In this document: in pieces, positions 5,667 to 6,232 of the stretch
Position numbering within the stretch: position 1 is the stretch's first letter
Layout: the number at the start of each line of letters is the position of its first letter
DNA from: Gammaproteobacteria bacterium
GTDB taxonomy: Bacteria > Pseudomonadota > Gammaproteobacteria > UBA6429 > Thiohalophilaceae
Length of the DNA: 6,232 nucleotides
Direction: 5' to 3'
Assembly: GCA_029882235.1 (NCBI GenBank)
Contig: JAOULB010000130.1
Location: 1 to 6,232 of the forward strand
The notes under the pieces: generated by a model
What the model was told of the DNA's origin: nothing
The model's database searches: none
Seen by the model: only the letters and a program-made list of their open reading frames with translations
Program-made: the position numbers and the translations under genes

Positions 5667-6232
5667 TGTTTTAACTCCTGTTCTGCTATTTCACCAACCT
5701 CGTTTGTTTTATTATTGGATAGATGCAACTTCTGTAACTCATGTTGTAGCACTGCTCTGCGATCGGCTTCTTTTGTCACACGCAACAAATGTTTAAACAG
5801 GATATAAGCATCTTCATTTAATCCTGCCAGCCCCAGACTCTGTGCAGCCTGATAACGTGCTGTCTGGCCCCATGGGTCCAGTCCTTTGCCATCAGGCAAC
5901 AGGGCCGACTTTAAATACAAATGTGCGGCTGCTTCATATTTATGTTGCGCCCGTCTTGAATCCGCCATCCAGTAATAAAGTTCTCGTTTCAGTTTTTCAT
6001 CGTCTGTATGTTGAACAACTGCATTAAAAACATTAAAGGCTCCATCATGTGAACCAACTGTCTGCAGATCAAACACAACCTGCAGCAGACGATCAATTTT
6101 TTCTCTATCTGATTTTTTCGTCAGCTCTTTTTCAACAAACTCAGTTAAGGCCTTACTGCCTTTTTCGACCTGCCCCCCCAGTACCAGTATTCGCGCACGA
6201 CGCAGGTACCACATATAACTGGTATCGTCCTG
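5663..6232 (-). CDS. TPR-like repeat protein (N-terminal part lies outside the window)
   Basis: The reading frame is open to the right edge, so the protein is incomplete at its N-terminus; 189 C-terminal residues are visible. A Met codon at 6212-6214 is probably internal, because the frame continues through it with similar sequence (QDDTSY before MWYLRRARIL). Helix-turn-helix pairs with TPR-type spacing are seen, numbering from that Met: about 1-27 (YLRRARILVLGGQVEKG), 79-106 (LYYWMADSRRAQHKYEAAAHLY) and 116-148 (GQTARYQAAQSLGLAGLNEDA). Such repeats act as protein-binding scaffolds. No signal peptide, membrane segment or enzymatic motif is seen in this part. It overlaps ogt by four bases. I do not recognise a named family, and the partner is unknown. 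Confidence 0.75.
   Translation of the reverse strand, partial: QDDTSYMWYLRRARILVLGGQVEKGSKALTEFVEKELTKKSDREKIDRLLQVVFDLQTVGSHDGAFNVFNAVVQHTDDEKLKRELYYWMADSRRAQHKYEAAAHLYLKSALLPDGKGLDPWGQTARYQAAQSLGLAGLNEDAYILFKHLLRVTKEADRRAVLQHELQKLHLSNNKTNEVGEIAEQELKQ

Overview
The window looks like a piece of a gammaproteobacterial chromosome of moderate to low GC. The evidence is the adjacent pair xerD and dsbC, which keeps the order and direction known from Escherichia coli, plus the strong similarity of both proteins to enterobacterial and Vibrio relatives. I cannot name the genus. No rRNA, tRNA, CRISPR array or insertion sequence is visible, and no stretch above 300 bases lacks a gene.

Layout from left to right: a 3'-truncated dsbC on the minus strand (1-436); a 130-base gap; xerD on the minus strand (567-1478); a 63-base divergent gap; a plus-strand CqsA/LqsA-type autoinducer synthase (1542-2771); 13 bases further on, in convergent orientation, an LqsR-like response regulator (2785-3810) and its upstream partner, a CqsS/LqsS-like six-helix membrane sensor kinase (3807-5102); a 93-base gap with a small inverted repeat resembling a dif site; a methylated-DNA-cysteine methyltransferase (5196-5666); and the 3' part of a TPR-like protein that runs off the right edge (5663-6232).

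The main content is a complete alpha-hydroxyketone quorum-sensing module of the Lqs type: a synthase making a CAI-1/LAI-1-like signal, a membrane receptor kinase, and a separate response regulator with an enlarged receiver domain and no recognisable DNA-binding domain. It differs from Vibrio CqsA/CqsS because the kinase lacks a fused receiver. It differs from the Legionella lqsA-lqsR-hdeD-lqsS cluster because the synthase faces the receptor operon and no hdeD lies between the genes. Constant-offset comparison with remembered V. cholerae CqsS positions puts a Phe where V. cholerae has Cys170, which suggests a shorter-tailed signal.

The flanking genes serve ordinary functions: periplasmic disulfide isomerisation, chromosome dimer resolution and DNA alkylation repair. 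In hand-counted 60-base samples the lqsR and lqsS genes are more AT-rich than xerD, dsbC and the TPR gene. This fits insertion of the signalling module into an older block running TPR gene, ogt, xerD, dsbC, all on the minus strand. Tight ATGA overlaps couple the TPR gene to ogt and lqsS to lqsR. No terminator is visible between ogt and lqsS, so read-through is possible.
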